DNA of 7,065 nt from an uncultured Planctomycetaceae bacterium. Lineage in GTDB: Bacteria > Planctomycetota > Planctomycetia > Pirellulales > JACPPG01. The translations under genes were made by a program, and so were the position numbers. Where the stretch lies: positions 1 through 7,065 of the forward strand of contig CAMFLN010000146.1 in assembly GCA_945957305.1 (NCBI GenBank), written 5' to 3'. The notes beneath the pieces were generated by a model, which was not told the DNA's origin, ran no database searches, and saw nothing but the letters and a program-made list of their open reading frames with translations. Positions within the stretch are counted from its first letter, which is position 1; each line of letters opens with the position of its first letter. This document shows positions 6,812-7,065 of this stretch, one piece after another.

Positions 6812-6838
6812 GATGACGCGCTCGCTCGGCTGCGCATC
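6812..6838 (+). terminator. Possible weak terminator hairpin after hisB
   Basis: GATGaCGC (6812-6819) can pair with GCGCATC (6832-6838) as a seven-base-pair stem with one bulged A and a twelve-base loop. It starts three bases after the hisB stop and sits in the short gap before a convergent gene, where a terminator is expected. There is no T-run on either strand and the loop is large, so the call is tentative; an alternative small pairing, AGCGC (6801-6805) with GCGCT (6818-6822), competes with it. Confidence 0.2.
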
Positions 6839-6845
6839 TGCGATA

Positions 6846-7065
6846 CTAACCTGCCAGCGGTTGTCTGCGCCCTTGCGCATGGCTAGCGCGCGCTTGTAGA
6901 ACGACGGCCAGCGCCCGGTACGAATCTTCCAGGCTCGAGGTGTTGCGCACCAAGCTGGTCACTGCGCGGTGAAATTGGCTCAACAACTGCTCGCCCACCG
7001 GTCGCTCACTGTCCAGCGATTCTTGATGACGGCCAAAACTGTCGAACCACACCAGCGTGCTGGGC
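6846..7065 (-). CDS. Unrecognised protein, C-terminal fragment
   Basis: An open frame on the - strand runs in from the right edge and stops at TAG (6848-6846), showing about 72 codons. A GTG at 7052-7050 could start it, but the frame stays open to the edge, so I read it as the 3' end of a longer gene. The visible protein begins PSTLVWFDSFGRHQES, continues with an amphipathic helical stretch containing VGEQLLSQFHRAVTSLVRN and SLEDSYRALAVVLQAR, and ends in a basic, probably disordered tail (ASHAQGRRQPLAG). Codon use looks like that of the neighbouring genes, with many G- or C-ending codons, and no competing + strand frame of note is present. I do not recognise a family and see no membrane segment or catalytic motif. 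The gene converges on hisB, with 36 bases between stop codons. Confidence 0.55.
   Translation of the reverse strand, partial: PSTLVWFDSFGRHQESLDSERPVGEQLLSQFHRAVTSLVRNTSSLEDSYRALAVVLQARASHAQGRRQPLAG

Overview
The window looks like a piece of a high-GC bacterial chromosome. It probably comes from a planctomycete (Pirellulales-like). That assignment is an inference from gene style and order, the weak or absent Shine-Dalgarno sequences and the GC-rich codon use; there is no rRNA or other decisive marker. Everything visible is housekeeping or metabolic. I saw no mobile element, CRISPR array, tRNA or rRNA, and no defence or secondary-metabolism system.

Layout. The left edge carries the last 52 codons of a DoxX-like membrane protein on the + strand (1-159). 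It converges, after a 21-base gap, with a complete low-specificity L-threonine aldolase gene on the - strand (181-1269). A divergent intergenic stretch of about 300 bases (1270-1570) separates the aldolase from a run of five + strand genes. These are hisD (1571-2938), hisC (3002-4048), a membrane-anchored TAXI-type solute-binding protein (4165-5565), family I inorganic pyrophosphatase ppa (5562-6122, overlapping the TAXI stop by four bases as ATGA), and monofunctional hisB (6216-6809). The right edge holds the 3' end of an unrecognised - strand gene (6846-7065), convergent with hisB.

How the genes fit together. HisB, HisC and HisD catalyse three of the late steps of histidine synthesis: imidazoleglycerol-phosphate dehydration, transamination to histidinol phosphate, and the final two-step oxidation of histidinol. 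Pyrophosphatase removes PPi; two early steps of the pathway (HisG and HisE) release PPi, so its place between hisC and hisB is biochemically sensible, though it serves all of metabolism. The TAXI protein is the odd member. It has a periplasmic ligand-binding-type domain held between two membrane segments and a cytoplasmic helical tail, with no TRAP permease gene in the window.

All active-site residues I could place in HisD, HisC, Ppa and the aldolase are present, and no frameshift or truncation is visible in the complete genes. The most notable items are the TAXI-ppa coupling inside a his cluster, an inverted repeat ahead of the TAXI gene, and a possible leaderless start for hisB. I did not find a convincing previously undescribed system.
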